A program made the translations under genes and the position numbers. From contig WHVD01000019.1 of NCBI GenBank assembly GCA_015178975.1, positions 248,001 to 312,000 of the forward strand: a stretch of 64,000 nucleotides of DNA, given 5' to 3'. Below are positions 24,124 to 35,795 of the stretch, in pieces. This stretch comes from Hysterangium stoloniferum. Lineage: Eukaryota > Basidiomycota > Agaricomycetes > Hysterangiales > Hysterangiaceae. Positions within the stretch are counted from its first letter, which is position 1. Every line of letters starts with the position of its first letter. Under the pieces are notes generated by a model, which did not search any database, was not told where the DNA came from, and was given only the letters and a program-made list of their open reading frames with translations.

Positions 24124-24534
24124 TATAAGTAGTTTTGTGGGTCAGAGTGGTCAGCAAAAAAACCCTTCACATGAGTCTCTTGTATATAAATATTTGTAAT
24201 ATTTCCATATTTGGAGTTTATGTAATGGCATCATACTTCCATATTCTAGATATGATAGAGCATATTCACAAATATTTTTGATATTTTTGCATTTTTATTC
24301 TTTGAGTTATCAGGGATATAAGTCTGAAGGGTGAAACATGTGAAGGGTTTTTTGAGTCACTGTATCAAAGTACAAGATGTAAATAGTAGTCACCATGAGC
24401 AACTGTACAGTTTCTAGAGGCAACTAGAATAAGGGAAAGTGGAATTGACCTTAATGGTCCAATCCACAGTCAAGTAGACTAGATGAAGTGAAATTAAGCC
24501 AAGAGGCAGAATTATTCAACAGGCAATCTTTTTA

Positions 24535-25709
24535 TTAATTAGGTGAACCAGGGCGAGGTATCTTGAATGACTGAGGCGGATGAGGTCGAGAGTTAAGCCA
24601 TGTTTGCACTTCCTTTTTCAATCTCCACCATGGGGGTTGCTCAGATTCGCCGTCATTATTACCGCCTTCTGGTACAGTTACAATTTGATCATACCAGCGT
24701 TTGCACCACGACTCTCACTGGAGTAACACGTTGTAATTGAAATAGAAAAAGCCACGGAATCCTTTAATAGGGATGTAGGGAGTGCAGTCACGTATTTCGT
24801 GTTGATGCAATATCCGGCGGAGACCTTCTACTTCATCCTCCATTTCTACTCGTTCAGCCCACTGCTCGTCATCTTCATTATCACCCCTCAGGATTGCTTG
24901 GCCAAAATCGATGGTGACGATGCGCTTTGGCGAGATGAGAATGTTGTCTGAGCGCATATCATTATGGATAACACCGTGGGATGAGAATGAATACACAGCT
25001 GCCATCAAAGAATGGCCAAGTGATGGAAATTTGTGACTAGAGGGGTCCACAAAAGAAAGAGGCGTTGCATCGATTTTCTCTATGATGATTCCATAAACAA
25101 AAGCTTCAGCAACATTCCAAGGGGTTATGTCTGGTGAAGAGACCTTGACTGCTCCGTAAAAGCGCGGGATCGTTGCACCCTGTAGACTCGAGAGACGACT
25201 ATAGGCTTCACATTCGGTTTCAAACCGTTCCTGGAGCCATGAGATCCATCCAATGTTAGCACATGTGTACTTGAAGATTAGATCAAGCTTACTTTGCAAA
25301 TGCGCCGATATAACTCTTCCTCATGCGATTCAGTGTAATTATCGGGATTCAGGTTATCAAAGTCATCCACCAATTCTCCAGAAGCAATAGCTCTCCAGCG
25401 TGCTTGGGCTGCCTCTTCACGGGTCGGGGACCATGGTTCATCGTCGAATTTCCTATCATTGACCCATCTGCGATCATACAGCTTAAGTATGGCTACTTCA
25501 GGTATATCTGATGTAGGACCAGGGGAAGGACGAAGGACACGAATACGTATAGTCTGACTTTTGGTGAAGGGAAGGAAGGCGTGTTCGATATGAACACTGA
25601 GAGTGTTTCCATTGCTCTCAATATTGCAAACATTGACAAGAGTAGTGAGATTTAAGGTCATGCCAACACTGTAAGGGTGGATGACACTCGTGGAAGTGAA
25701 ATCGGACAT
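24535..25709 (-). CDS. Protein-kinase-like gene (orphan Agaricomycete kinase fold)
   Basis: Three exons, leftward: 25709-25293, 25230-24792, 24713-24535, with GTAAGC...CTCCAG and GTGACT...GTGAG introns; 1035 nt, 344 aa. Exon 2 carries kinase-like motifs: GVIHNDMRSDNILIS (the HRD catalytic loop as HND with the conserved Asn) and IVTIDFGQA (DFG). Upstream, VAILKLYDRRW may hold the ATP-binding Lys, and a glycine-rich loop is not obvious. The end encodes PPWWRLKKEVQTWLNSRPHP. Such short divergent kinase-like proteins are expanded in mushroom genomes; substrate unknown. The second intron acceptor (TGAG rather than CCAG) was chosen because only it keeps the C-terminal frame. It looks intact and lies between transposons. 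Confidence 0.65.
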
Positions 25710-25924
25710 CGTATGTAGTGTGCGTCGTAATATTTAAAACAAGTTTCTTTCGTCGCTATATCGAATATTGTATGTCCCCACGATCACGATTCGACCTCTT
25801 CACTATTACATAATAACTGCTCCAAATCACATAGAAACAATTCTTAGGTAATACGGAAAAGATTGCACAATCCATTGTTTTCATTGTGTCTTGGAATTAT
25901 TTTTTAAATTTAATACGCCTGACT

Positions 25925-26030
25925 AGACACATAGCAGGGGCCCATTTTACCTGGTAGGCTTTCCACAGCATACGCCCAGGAGTGTTCGTCATTTAATAAT
26001 TGACAAGGTTCAAGTCCTGGATGTACACAA
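25925..26030 (-). other. Exon-like coding fragment left of the inverted-repeat element
   Basis: The minus-strand frame reads LEPCQLLNDEHSWAYAVESL followed by a GTAAAA donor-like site. Together with a second exon-like block at about 27750-27640 (VMNEAVKSDIWNVMDNNEDI followed by GTAAGT) it may belong to one host gene split by insertion of the 26044-27565 element. Family unknown. Confidence 0.3.
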
Positions 26031-26043
26031 AGGGGGCCCGGGA

Positions 26044-27565
26044 CACTAAGCCCGGACAACGAACTTCCTTTTTAGTCTAGCATCGGAAATTAAGTCGGCA
26101 GCAATGACGTACTTTGAATTTACATAAAACAAAATATAGTATGATGCACTGCACCACAACATCGATATTTTTTAGAGGTTGATTTTTGGGGTGAGCTGTT
26201 TGCTTGGAGTTCGACGGCATAGGTGTTGAGGGAGGCTATGCATAATCTGTAAGAGTCGAGTCGTCCTGTCCATATAAGGAAGTTTAATTAGTTAACTAAA
26301 TATTAAAATTGAATAATTAACTAAATATTATAACGAACTAAAATAATTACAGTAATAAAACAATTATATTGGTTATTGGTTAGAATGAAGATTGGGAGGG
26401 CAGGTGGCAGATGGAAACACAGGCTCAGAATTCGTGTACAGTCTAGATTGTTGGAGGTAAGATAAATGAATGTATAAGAAGATGGAGGTGGCTCCAGTTC
26501 AGGAGGGAGTGATGCATAGAAGGGCTCGGCGGATGTGGGATGATAAGACGAAGAGGGTAAGGATGTCGTAGGAATTTCTGTCAGTTCAACCAGCTGCTTG
26601 ACCCATTGTTGGCGTGTGATCTGTATCCAGCCAGCATCAGTCATCGCTTGATGTTTGGAATACCAGGCATGCTTTTTGGCTGGTGTGCCAGTAGATTTAT
26701 CTAATGAATATTAGCAAAAATGGAGCTGACTGAGAAAATATAAAGCTTACTTGGGGTCACCCAGGTGATTGGAGGAGGAGATCTAGATACTCTCCGCAGT
26801 CGTTTATCTCATGAAAATTAGCAAAGAACATCTGGAGGGAATGTGAAGCTTACTGGCTATCACCACTGAATGCTCAGAAGATGTTGATGATCCCCACTGT
26901 CATTTATACTGTCTCAATGGAAGTGCACTTGCAGATGTTGAAGACTCGATGATCTGTGGAGTACATGGTGTGGGAACCTGGAGCCATTCGACTACAAAAT
27001 GCTGGAAATTTTCAGCATTCACCCAATTTATAGCATTCTTGTTGGAAAGAAAGTCACCAGATGCTTCAATGATACCAGTGGTGAAGTACTGAAAGAATTA
27101 ACAATCAATTTAGCTGTTGTCCGCACTCCAAGGTGTAAATATTTATACACTCACTTTTGTCCAATACGCTCTGATAATGTCATCTCCTGCCACTTTGAGA
27201 AGGCTTGACAGGTTGATTGAGCTGGAAGACATCAATTGAGAATGGAAGCAGGAAGCAGGGTGTGTGACGTGTCCTGACTGTGATATTGACACGTGTGTCA
27301 CAGAGATCACACTTTGTTGTGATTTGTTTATTTGTATTTTTACTCACGGGGGTTAACAGATCATGTGGGGTTATCCCAGGTTATCGATGTGGGTGAATGT
27401 GGATGGTGACGTGCATGTACATGACTCGACTCTTACAGATTATGTATATACTCGTGTTGAGGTGCAGTGCATCATACTATTTTGGTATTATGTAAATTCA
27501 AAGTCCGTCATTGCTGCCGACTTAATTTCCGACGCTAGCCAAAAAAGGAAGTTCGTTGTCCAGTG
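26044..27565 (-). mobile_element. Inverted-repeat element carrying a spliced gene
   Basis: The ends are inverted repeats: 26044-26160 starts CACTAAGCCCGGACAACGAACTTCC, and 27455-27565 ends with the complement of CACTGGACAACGAACTTCC. A second inverted segment (about 26225-26260 and 27405-27440, sharing GAGTCGAGTC/GACTCGACTC) continues the arms. CACTR termini suggest a CACTA-type relation, but no clear 3-bp target duplication is visible. Between the arms lies a four-exon gene and no recognisable transposase. Confidence 0.6.
26321..27232 (-). pseudogene. Four-exon gene inside the inverted-repeat element, one in-frame stop
   Basis: Exons 27232-27155, 27088-26854, 26807-26751, 26700-26321 join in consistent phase (250 codons including the terminal stop). 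Start MSSSSINLSSLLKVAGDDII; exon 2 contains DFLSNKNAINWVNAENFQHF; exon 4 contains KHAWYSKHQAMTDAGWIQIT. Introns 2 and 3 both begin GTAAGCTT and end in AG before ATAAA, and their flanks look alike, suggesting a local exon-intron duplication. The only interruption is a TGA at 26900-26902, explicable as CGA to TGA. The family is unknown to me; the exon 4 segment recalls repeat-associated Agaricomycete proteins. It may be a gene captured by, or encoded by, a non-autonomous transposon. Confidence 0.45.
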
Positions 27566-28660
27566 TTCTGGGGCCGGCCATGCAACTTTAATAATATAGA
27601 AAACAAGCCTAAGAATCTTGTATTCGCCTTCAGATACTTACGCAAACCCATGATCGTCTTACCATGAGCCTGAATGTCTTCGTTGTTGTCCATTACATTC
27701 CATATATCTGACTTGACTGCTTCATTCATCACATCAGAGAGATAAGAAGAATACCTCAGTACTTGAAAGCAAGACCCTCACCCCCCTCACCTGGGAGCCT
27801 GCCGGAAAATGGCATAAAGTGCACAACGATGGAAAGTCCACGACACAAGGTGACTTCAGGTCGTACAGCATGACACAGGAAATTATTATTTTTTGAAGTC
27901 GAAAAGTAATAATCCAAGGTTTTTGAATTGACCCCCCCCCCCCCCTTTGCGTCAACATTGTTGTGAAGATATAAGGCTTTCTTTCTGCTTGAATTCTACA
28001 GCACATTCAAATCTGATTCCACCTTACATATTTGAAACGGCTGTAACTATGGTCCCATAGTACTACACAACATGTATCTAATGTGATCTGTCATAAAATC
28101 TAACAACCCACTGTATGTGTTCTCAACCAGTAAGGGAGTTGAGGGGAATATTAATATTAAATCGGACCAACAGGATGCCATCTACTGTTTTTCTGTCATT
28201 CACCATACATCTCCATGCCAGCTGATTATCTAGATATAGCCTAGAATGTAATATCAGATGGTGATCGCTTCAGTAGTAGCCGCGAAAATTGTACTGAAGA
28301 CTTTAAGAGTATAGTAATGCCTTGCTCGATGAGGACCATTATTTTTTAAGCTTGATTTATTACATGAATTATCCAAGGTATCGTTGAGCACGGGACGGCT
28401 CCTTCGGCTTTTCGTCTTGAATATTGAAACTCCGCAGTTAGCGCCGCGGAAGCAAAAGAGGACCTTGTGTCGACCTTGCCTCTCATTGACCGGCACGCTC
28501 AACGACGAGGGCCTTTACACTCCTTCCCCTCTTGCTTCTCTGACTCGTTCCCTTACAAAGTATTGCCAAAATTTTCACATAGGAAGCTTGCCATCTAGGT
28601 TCTGTGTTATACCAGATACCATTAACGACTTCACAGTAACGACCAGCAGTGCTTCGTCAT
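27566..28660. other. Intergenic/upstream region of the chitin synthase gene
   Basis: Contains the exon-like block at about 27750-27640 (minus) and a C-homopolymer of about 15 near 27930-27946. The 400 bp before the chitin synthase ATG is pyrimidine-rich in places and contains an open plus-strand frame (28384-28665) ending at the start codon, probably untranslated leader. Confidence 0.35.
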
Positions 28661-28661
28661 T

Positions 28662-31600
28662 ATGAGCAGAGGCTCGCTGTATGGCGCCCCAAGCCACCAA
28701 CAGTTGGGAAATACCACGGACCTCAATACTTTATCCCCAATATCTGACGATATTATAGTTGCATGCATTCGTGAACGTTTTTTGAACAACATTATTTACA
28801 CTCGGGTGGGTTCGCATGGGCTTGTCGCCGTCAACCCCCACAAGTACATTCATAGCAACTCCGATTCTGTTCTCATGAAATATGCATCTGAGTTCCGCGA
28901 CACCTCCGGCGAAAAAGTGCAGACTTCACCCCATATATTCCAGCTAGCAAATAATGCTTACTACCATATGCGACGGACGGGTCAGGATCAGACGATTGTC
29001 ATGACGTTGGTACTCTTCTTCTGTATTGTAATTTTCTATATTTGAATGTGCTTTCTTCAGCGGAGAAACAGCTAGCGGAAAATCGGAGAATCGTCGATTG
29101 GCCATCAAGGCCATTCTCGAACTCAGCGTCAGCAATCCTGGCAAAAAGGGTGCCAAACTTTCCACTCAAATACCATCAGCAGAATTTGTCATCGAGAGCT
29201 TTGGCAATGCTCGGACACTCTACAACCCCAACGCATCGAGGTTTGGAAAGTATACGGAACTGCAATTTACCGAGCGCGGTCGAGTCTGTGGAGTCAAGAC
29301 GTTAGATTATTACCTTGAACGGAATCGTATTGCTGGCGCATTGTCAGGAGAGCGGAACTTCCATATCTTCTATTACCTCGTTGCCGGTGCCAGTCCTGAA
29401 GAACGCCAACATTTAAAATTGGCCGAGAAGGCAACATATCGATACCTCGGGCATGGTCCGCGCCACAACGTGAGCGGTGAGGAAGATGGTAACCGTTTTG
29501 AACAACTGAAGCAGGCGCTCAAAAGCGTTGGTTTGAGCAAGCGACACGTCGCTCAGACCTGCCAACTTGTTGCGGCCATCATACATCTTGGACAATTGGA
29601 CTTCACTATCGATCGACACCGAAACGAAGACGCCGCAGTGGTTCGCAATTTGGATGTCCTTGAAACAGTCGCAGACTTTTTGGGCGTACAAGCTGCCGCA
29701 CTTGAATCCGTCTTGAGTTACAAGACCAAATTGGTGAAGAAGGAACTATGCACAGTCTTCCTCGACCCAGAAGGCGCATCGGACAATCGTGATGGCCTTG
29801 CCAAGACCCTTTATTCCCTATTATTCGCATGGATCAACGAATATATCAATCAGCGTCTTTGCCGAGATGACTTCCACACATTCATTGGCCTTTTCGATTT
29901 ACCTGGCACTCAAAATCTTCCTTCCTCTGCTAGCCGCTCCAATTCACTCGATCAGTTCTGTATCAACTTCGCGAATGAACGTTCACAACACTGGATCCAA
30001 CGTCAACTATTTGAGGTTCACGTGGATGAGTACAAAGAGGAGGGCCTATCTCGTTTTGTCCCACAGCTGCCTTATTTTGATAATTCTGAATGCATCCGAC
30101 TCATCACCAACAGACCTGGTGGTTTGATTCATATCATGGATGACCAAGCCCGCCGTCAACCAAAGAAGACCGATCATACCATGGTCGAAGCATTCGGAAA
30201 GCGTTGGGGTAGTCACACATCCTTCAAGGTCGGTACAATGGATCGCTCAGGCTACCCTACGTTCACTATCAACCACTTCAACGGCCCTGTGACCTACTCA
30301 GCAGAAAACTTCCTTGAGCGTAACAGTGATGCATTGAACCCCGACTTCGTGTCGCTTCTCCGTGGAAGTAGTTCTGATGGTCCACAGGTGGCTGCTAGCT
30401 CTGAGCTTGCAGGGTCAATTAACCCCTTCGTTCGTGGCTTGTTCTCGACCAAAGCCATCGCAACCCAGGCGCATCCCCGTCATGAGGACACTATCGTCGC
30501 CGCACAACAACCCGTCAAGCCGATGCGTGCGCCGTCCACTCGTAGGAAGAAGTCCGTCAAGAGGATGCCTACCCTCGGTGAGGAAGAGAAGGACGCCGAT
30601 GAAGACGCCGCCGATCTCGCAACTGGGGGTATCCCTTGTGTAGCCGGTGAATTCGCGTCGGCCCTCGACACACTCTTCCAAACACTTGACGAGACGCATC
30701 CATGGTTCGTATTTTGCATCAATCCTAATGATGCACAGCTACCAAATCAGCTTGAGGGTCGTGGTGTCAAGGCACAAGTGCGGAACAGTGGTCTCCCAGA
30801 GATGGCTAAACGTTCGGCGGTCGTCTTCGAGGCAAGTATGACCCCTGAGGAGTTCTGTGAGCGGTATAAAGATCAGATTGGTGGTCTTGGAATCATCGAG
30901 GGCAATTATGCAGAACAGATTGAACAAGCTAGGACATCCTTAGGTCTAGGAGATCACGATTTGGTGCTGGGTCAGTACAAGGTATGTGGCTACTCGGTCT
31001 AAATTACGACGTGTTTCTGACAACCTTTTTAGGTCTTCTTAAGTCACGTCGCTTTCCATAAACTCGAGGATCCTTTACGTGCTGGTGACGTTGAAGAGAT
31101 GAAGCGGAATCGCATGCGAGAAGCCGAGGCCGAAGCGGGTCTTGATCCAAGAGGCATGAATGATCCATATGCGCCTTATACCACACCAGGCTCAGAGCGC
31201 GGACCCTCGTCGCCGAGTGGGGGGTTCTTCGCAGACGGACTTAACACTTCCAGTCAAGCGTTACCACTTGTGGCCAACGCTTCACCATTCATGCGTTCAG
31301 ATATGTACAATGAAGAGTATGATGATCGCAGGTCGTTGCGTAGCGATGACTACGATGGGCGCAGTCAGCTCACGAGCCACCGGGAGGAATCAGCGTCAAA
31401 CTTCGGCACAGAATCATACGCTCCATCTCGCAATATGTTCCAGAACGCCGATAAGAAACCACTAGGGGAGAAAGATCTGCTTCCAGGTGAAATTATGGAA
31501 GGTGAAGTGGCGGAGGAAATCAGAGACTCGTCTGCCCGTCGTCGATGGTTACTTATGGTTTGGTTGCTGACATGGTGGTGTCCAAGCTTCCTCATCTCTT

Positions 31601-34600
31601 GGATTGGACGTATGAAGCGTTTGGATGTTCGTCAGGCATGGCGTGAAAAACTTGCGATCAACATTCTCATCTGGTTCACCTGTCTTTGTGCGGTGTTTGT
31701 CATCGCTGTCCTGGGTGTCCTCATTTGTCCTACGGAGCATGTGTTCAGTAGCAGCGAGCTGCAGTCACATTCTCTTCAGAATGATCCTAACAATGCACTG
31801 ACCTCCATTCGTGGAGAGGTTTTCAATCTCAACGGCATTGCGCGGACACACCTAACGACAGTCCCAGTGGTTCCAATCAAATCGATAATGAAGTACGCAG
31901 GTGTTCCCGCAGATAACATATTCCCAGTGCAGGTACGAAGTCCTTCTTTCCATTAGATATTGCATTATCTTAACGGGATTTATACACAGGTTAGTGCACT
32001 CTGTAACGGCGTTACTGGCAATGTCAGCCCCTACGTCGTGCTTAATACAGACAACACAACGGACCCTAATGCGCACTATCATGATTTTCGTGTATTCACT
32101 GGCGATTCGCGTCCAGATTGGTACTTCGAGCAAATGATTGTGATGCGGTCATTGTACCGTGTTGGATTTCTCGGACTTCAGCCAAATGAGATTCGTAATT
32201 TGGCCAACCAAGGTCGAGCTGTTGGCATTTACAATGGATTGGTTTATGATGTCACAACATATATCAGTCATGGCCCCGGTGTTCTTGCTCCCTCTGGTCA
32301 GCAGTTACCCTCCGGAATCAATACGAACTTCATGGATCCAGCCGTAATTGATGTCTTTAGGCTCAATGCCGGTAGTGATGTTACCAACATTTTGGACTCG
32401 TTAAATATTCCAAGAGCCAGACTCGCTGATCAGAAGACATGTTTGCGGAACCTGTTCACAATTGGTAAGGCGGATCATCGTAATGACCCTCAGTGTCTTT
32501 TTGCGACGTACATTCTTCTTGTCCTTTCCGTTATCATGGTCAGCATCATCGGTTTTAAGTTCTTGGCCGCTTTGCAGTTCGGCACATCACGAGCTCCGGA
32601 AGACCACGACAAATTCGTGATCTGCCAAGTGCCATGTTACACCGAAGGCGAGGACTCAATGCGCAACACTATCGACTCGTTGGCTAAATCTAAATATGAT
32701 GACAAGCGCAAGCTTCTATTCATTATTTGCGATGGAATGATTGTTGGTTCGGGCAACGACAGGCCCACCCCGCGTATTGTGTTGGATATTCTTGGTGCCG
32801 ACCCGAATCTCGATCCCGAACCACTGAGCTTCTTGTCTCTTGGTGAAGGTGCTAAGCAACATAACATGGGCAAGGTCTATTCTGGTTTGTATGAATGCTC
32901 TGGACATGTCGTGCCATACTTGGTTGTAGTCAAGGTTGGAAAGCCAAGCGAACGTCAACGTCCAGGTAATCGTGGAAAACGTGACTCGCAAATGGTGTTG
33001 ATGCATTTCTTCAATAAGGTATGAGCATTGCCGACCTAGTTGTGCATTGAACTCAAGGATTTTTTACACAGGTCCATTTCAATGCTCCCATGAACCCTCT
33101 AGAACTTGAAATGTACCATCAAATCAAGAATGTCATTGGTGTAAACCCCAGTTTCTATGAGTATTTGTTCACGGTCGATGCCGATACAACTGTGTCACCT
33201 CTATCCCTCAACCGCTTGATATCTGCGTAAGCTCCCTCCCATTACATGTATGATCTGGGTTCTGATGCTGTCTCTAGTATGATCCACGACAAGAAGGTCA
33301 TCGGTGTTTGTGGTGAAACATCTTTATCTAATGCCAAGCAATCAATTATCACCATGATGCAGGTGTGTCAATGTTTTCTTAGTCATTCGCGCCGAGGCTC
33401 AGATATTCCAGGTTTACGAATACTTCATTTCACATCATCTCGCGAAGGCATTCGAGAGTTTGTTCGGATCAGTCACTTGCTTACCTGGTTGTTTCTCGAT
33501 GTACCGTCTGCGAACACCGGACACACACAAGCCAATCTTCATCTCAAATCAGATTATTCAGGATTACTCAGAGAACCGGGTGGACACTCTCCACGTCAAG
33601 AATTTGCTTCACCTTGGTGAAGATCGATATTTGACAACTCTATTGTTGAAGCATTTTCCGTTGTACAAGACGACATTTGTCCGAGACGCCCAAGCTCAGA
33701 CAGTGGCTCCAGATGACTGGAGCGTTTTGTTATCACAGCGTCGTCGGTGGATCAATTCGACGGTTCACAATCTGGCTGAGTTGGTGTTCCTTGAGCGTCT
33801 TTGCGGTTTTTGTTGTTTCTCCATGAGGTTCATCGTTTTCATTGACCTTCTCTCTACTATCATTCAACCTGTAACTGTGGTTTATGTGAGTATTCTAACT
33901 GCTGCACGCACCTCGGAACTTAATTTTATTCTATTTTCAGCTTGTGTACCTGGTCTATTTGGTGGTTGCACAACATAAACAGGTCCCAACGTTGTCGCTT
34001 GTTATGATTGCAGCAATTTATGGTCTACAAGCCTTAATTTTCATTTTCCGAAGGAAATGGGATATGATCGGATGGATGGTGTTCTACATTCTCGCTATTC
34101 CCGCATTCTCGTTCTTGTTGCCATTATATTCATTCTGGAAAATGGACGACTTTTCTTGGGGTGCAACTCGTGTCGTACTCGGCGAGAAGGGAAAGAAACT
34201 GATTGTGCATGTGGGTTGCAATATTATGATTTCTTTGAGACCCGGCTGAACTTATTTTTCTCTAGGACGAAGGTAAATTTGATCCTCGATCTATACCACT
34301 AAAATCATGGAACGACTATGTAAGCTCGGAGATTATATTGAGTTTCTTTCCGAATTGACAACATTTTCTTAGGAAAATGAACTTTGGGATAAGGAGTCTA
34401 ATCACAGTATTGGGTCTTGGGTTCCTCCACAAAAAAATAAAGACGGTTATGAGTCACGTACCGCCTCTCTCTATGGGCGCGAAACGTACTATGAGGCACC
34501 ACAGACGCGTTCGTATTCGCCGGCACCATCAAATGTTCAGGCCCCCATGTTCGCTGGATATAATTCAGGTCGCAACACACCATTGGGAGGCGGATCTTTC

Positions 34601-34876
34601 GTACATCAACCAGCACCTTCGCGTCCTGTCACCGATTACTTGGATATGCCGATCCCTTCGACTAGAAGTCCTGATGGCCAAAGTTTTAATGATAATCAAC
34701 CAACGGATGCGGAAATCGATCGTGCTGTACAAGACATCCTTCGCGACGCAGACTTGAATACAGTGACAAAACGAGAAATTCGTCGAAAGCTCGAAGACAT
34801 TTACGGGGTCGACTTGTCGACTCGCAAATCAGCTATCAACGCTACCATAGACCGGGTTCTACTCAGTCACACCTAA
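28662..34876 (+). CDS. Chitin synthase with myosin motor-like domain (class V type)
   Basis: Ten exons: 28662-29005, 29061-30981, 31033-31932, 31990-33018, 33072-33226, 33278-33362, 33412-33885, 33941-34210, 34266-34319, 34373-34876; 5736 nt, 1911 aa, the usual length for this class. Residues about 1-760 form the myosin-like motor (P-loop GETASGKS across intron 1, later [13 protein letters not shown]). Next come a linker, membrane segments ([37 protein letters not shown]), a cytochrome-b5-like domain, and the chitin synthase core with [30 protein letters not shown] and the QRRRW signature. C-terminal membrane segments precede a DEK_C-like end ([20 protein letters not shown]). It makes cell-wall chitin at the plasma membrane, delivered on vesicles. 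All introns are 50-62 nt; no lesion seen. CpG-rich, unlike the surrounding transposons. Confidence 0.95.
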
Positions 34877-35095
34877 TTAGAATATTGGACTTCATCCCCG
34901 GATAATTTTTTTTTTCTTCTGTCTTTTCTCGCGTGTTGTGGTCGTGCCATGGACAGACAGACACCCTCAATCCCAGCATCTCGCTCTTTTGCATTATCTC
35001 GGACATATACATGTGCCTCTTTCGTTATTCCTTAGTCATACAACCTTAGACTGTTCTAAGCCACGCACTATACAATATAACTATTAACTAAGGTA
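34877..35095 (+). other. 3' flank of chitin synthase
   Basis: Pyrimidine-rich downstream sequence with a T tract at about 34908-34918. No further gene. Confidence 0.5.
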
Positions 35096-35426
35096 TTAGG
35101 ATGAATGTATATACCCATTTGGTTGAATGAAGAGACGCAACTTAAACACCTCGAAGGCTGGCTTACATTGCTCATGTTTAGCACAGATTTCTTGAATAGA
35201 TACTTCCTCATAGAGGTCAAGAGAATCTATGTGTGGTGTAGAATATTCCTCGCTGACAGAGTTAGCGAACATGTACCAGAGAAAGCGATGACTAACCAAA
35301 TATAATTAACACCGCATTACATAAGGTCTGTAGGTCATTATCCGCTGACAAATCATCCTCTTCGCGTGACAGTTTAGCGCCCGTCCACACTTTGAGTGCT
35401 TGGTGAGGGGCTCGTTCAAGCTTCAT
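35096..35426 (-). CDS. Small hypothetical gene, convergent with chitin synthase
   Basis: An ATG at 35426 opens MKLERAPHQALKVWTGAKLS and then EEDDLSADNDLQTLCNAVL. A second open block (about 35255-35096) encodes EEYSTPHIDSLDLYEEVSIQ up to a stop. The intervening 50-60 nt has intron features (GTTAGT or GTGTTA donor, GCTAAC branch-like site, CTGTCAG acceptor), but the exact junction that keeps frame is uncertain. No family recognised. It starts just beside retroelement sequence, so it could be a chimeric or decayed gene. Confidence 0.3.
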
Positions 35427-35618
35427 TACGAAAAAATATACAATAAAAATGTTTTTAACCACACTCCAAATCCATTACAGCATTCACCTGAAGGGCCTTA
35501 TGAAAATCCAATTTTTCTTCCTCCTCAGAACTATCTGATGATTCTAAATTTATTAAGTCTTTACTAGAATCATTTTGAGGGGGATTTTCATCTTCTGACT
35601 AGCATTTAGATAGGCTCC

Positions 35619-35738
35619 TGTTAGATTACGTTGTATTGCAAGCCATTGATGCGTTTTACGCTCGGCTATTTCGTACTTTACAGTAGCTTAGTCATCGTAC
35701 ATAAACCTTGTCCGTTTTCCTTACGCTGTCATCGAACA
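35619..35738 (+). repeat. 5' LTR of the gag-only element
   Basis: 120 bp, TGTTAGATTACGTTGTATTG...CATCGAACA; no differences seen from the 3' copy at 36928-37047. Confidence 0.92.
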
Positions 35739-35750
35739 GGTTATGGGCCC
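35739..35750 (+). promoter_or_regulatory. Primer-binding site matching initiator tRNA-Met anticodon arm
   Basis: GGTTATGGGCCC directly follows the 5' LTR. Its complement, GGGCCCATAACC, is the anticodon stem-loop sequence of eukaryotic initiator tRNA-Met, as used by copia-type elements that prime from a half-tRNA. Copia-3 has GGTTATAGGCCC at the same place (63554-63565). Confidence 0.75.
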
Positions 35751-35795
35751 CGCCCCGTTGCTTTAAAAGTCACACTAATACTATCTCATCATCTT

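Larger units (their letters stand above)
21579..24362 (+). mobile_element. Tc1-C: decayed Tc1/mariner element with nested LTR
   Basis: Outer ends CAGTGACTCAAAAAACCCTTTGC and, inverted, GAAGGGTTTTTTGAGTCACTG, flanked by TA at 21577-21578 and 24363-24364. Long terminal inverted repeats (about 21579-21790 and 24140-24362) contain ATCCCTGATAACTC and CAAATATGGAAATATTACAAATATTT. A further copy of the terminal sequence lies internally at about 23490-23665. The internal transposase is broken (see 23150-24123), and the family 2 LTR at 22003-22837 is nested near the left arm. Confidence 0.8.

Noticed and set aside
26044..27565. Helitron
   Set aside because: The ends are inverted repeats beginning CACT, and no TC...CTRR structure or Rep/helicase is present.
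27925..27950. C-homopolymer as a possible regulatory signal
   Set aside because: Simple homopolymer; length uncertain from sequencing and no context.
30362..30722. Overlapping ORFs on both strands in the chitin synthase motor domain
   Set aside because: Shadows of exon 2, which is continuously open and homologous.
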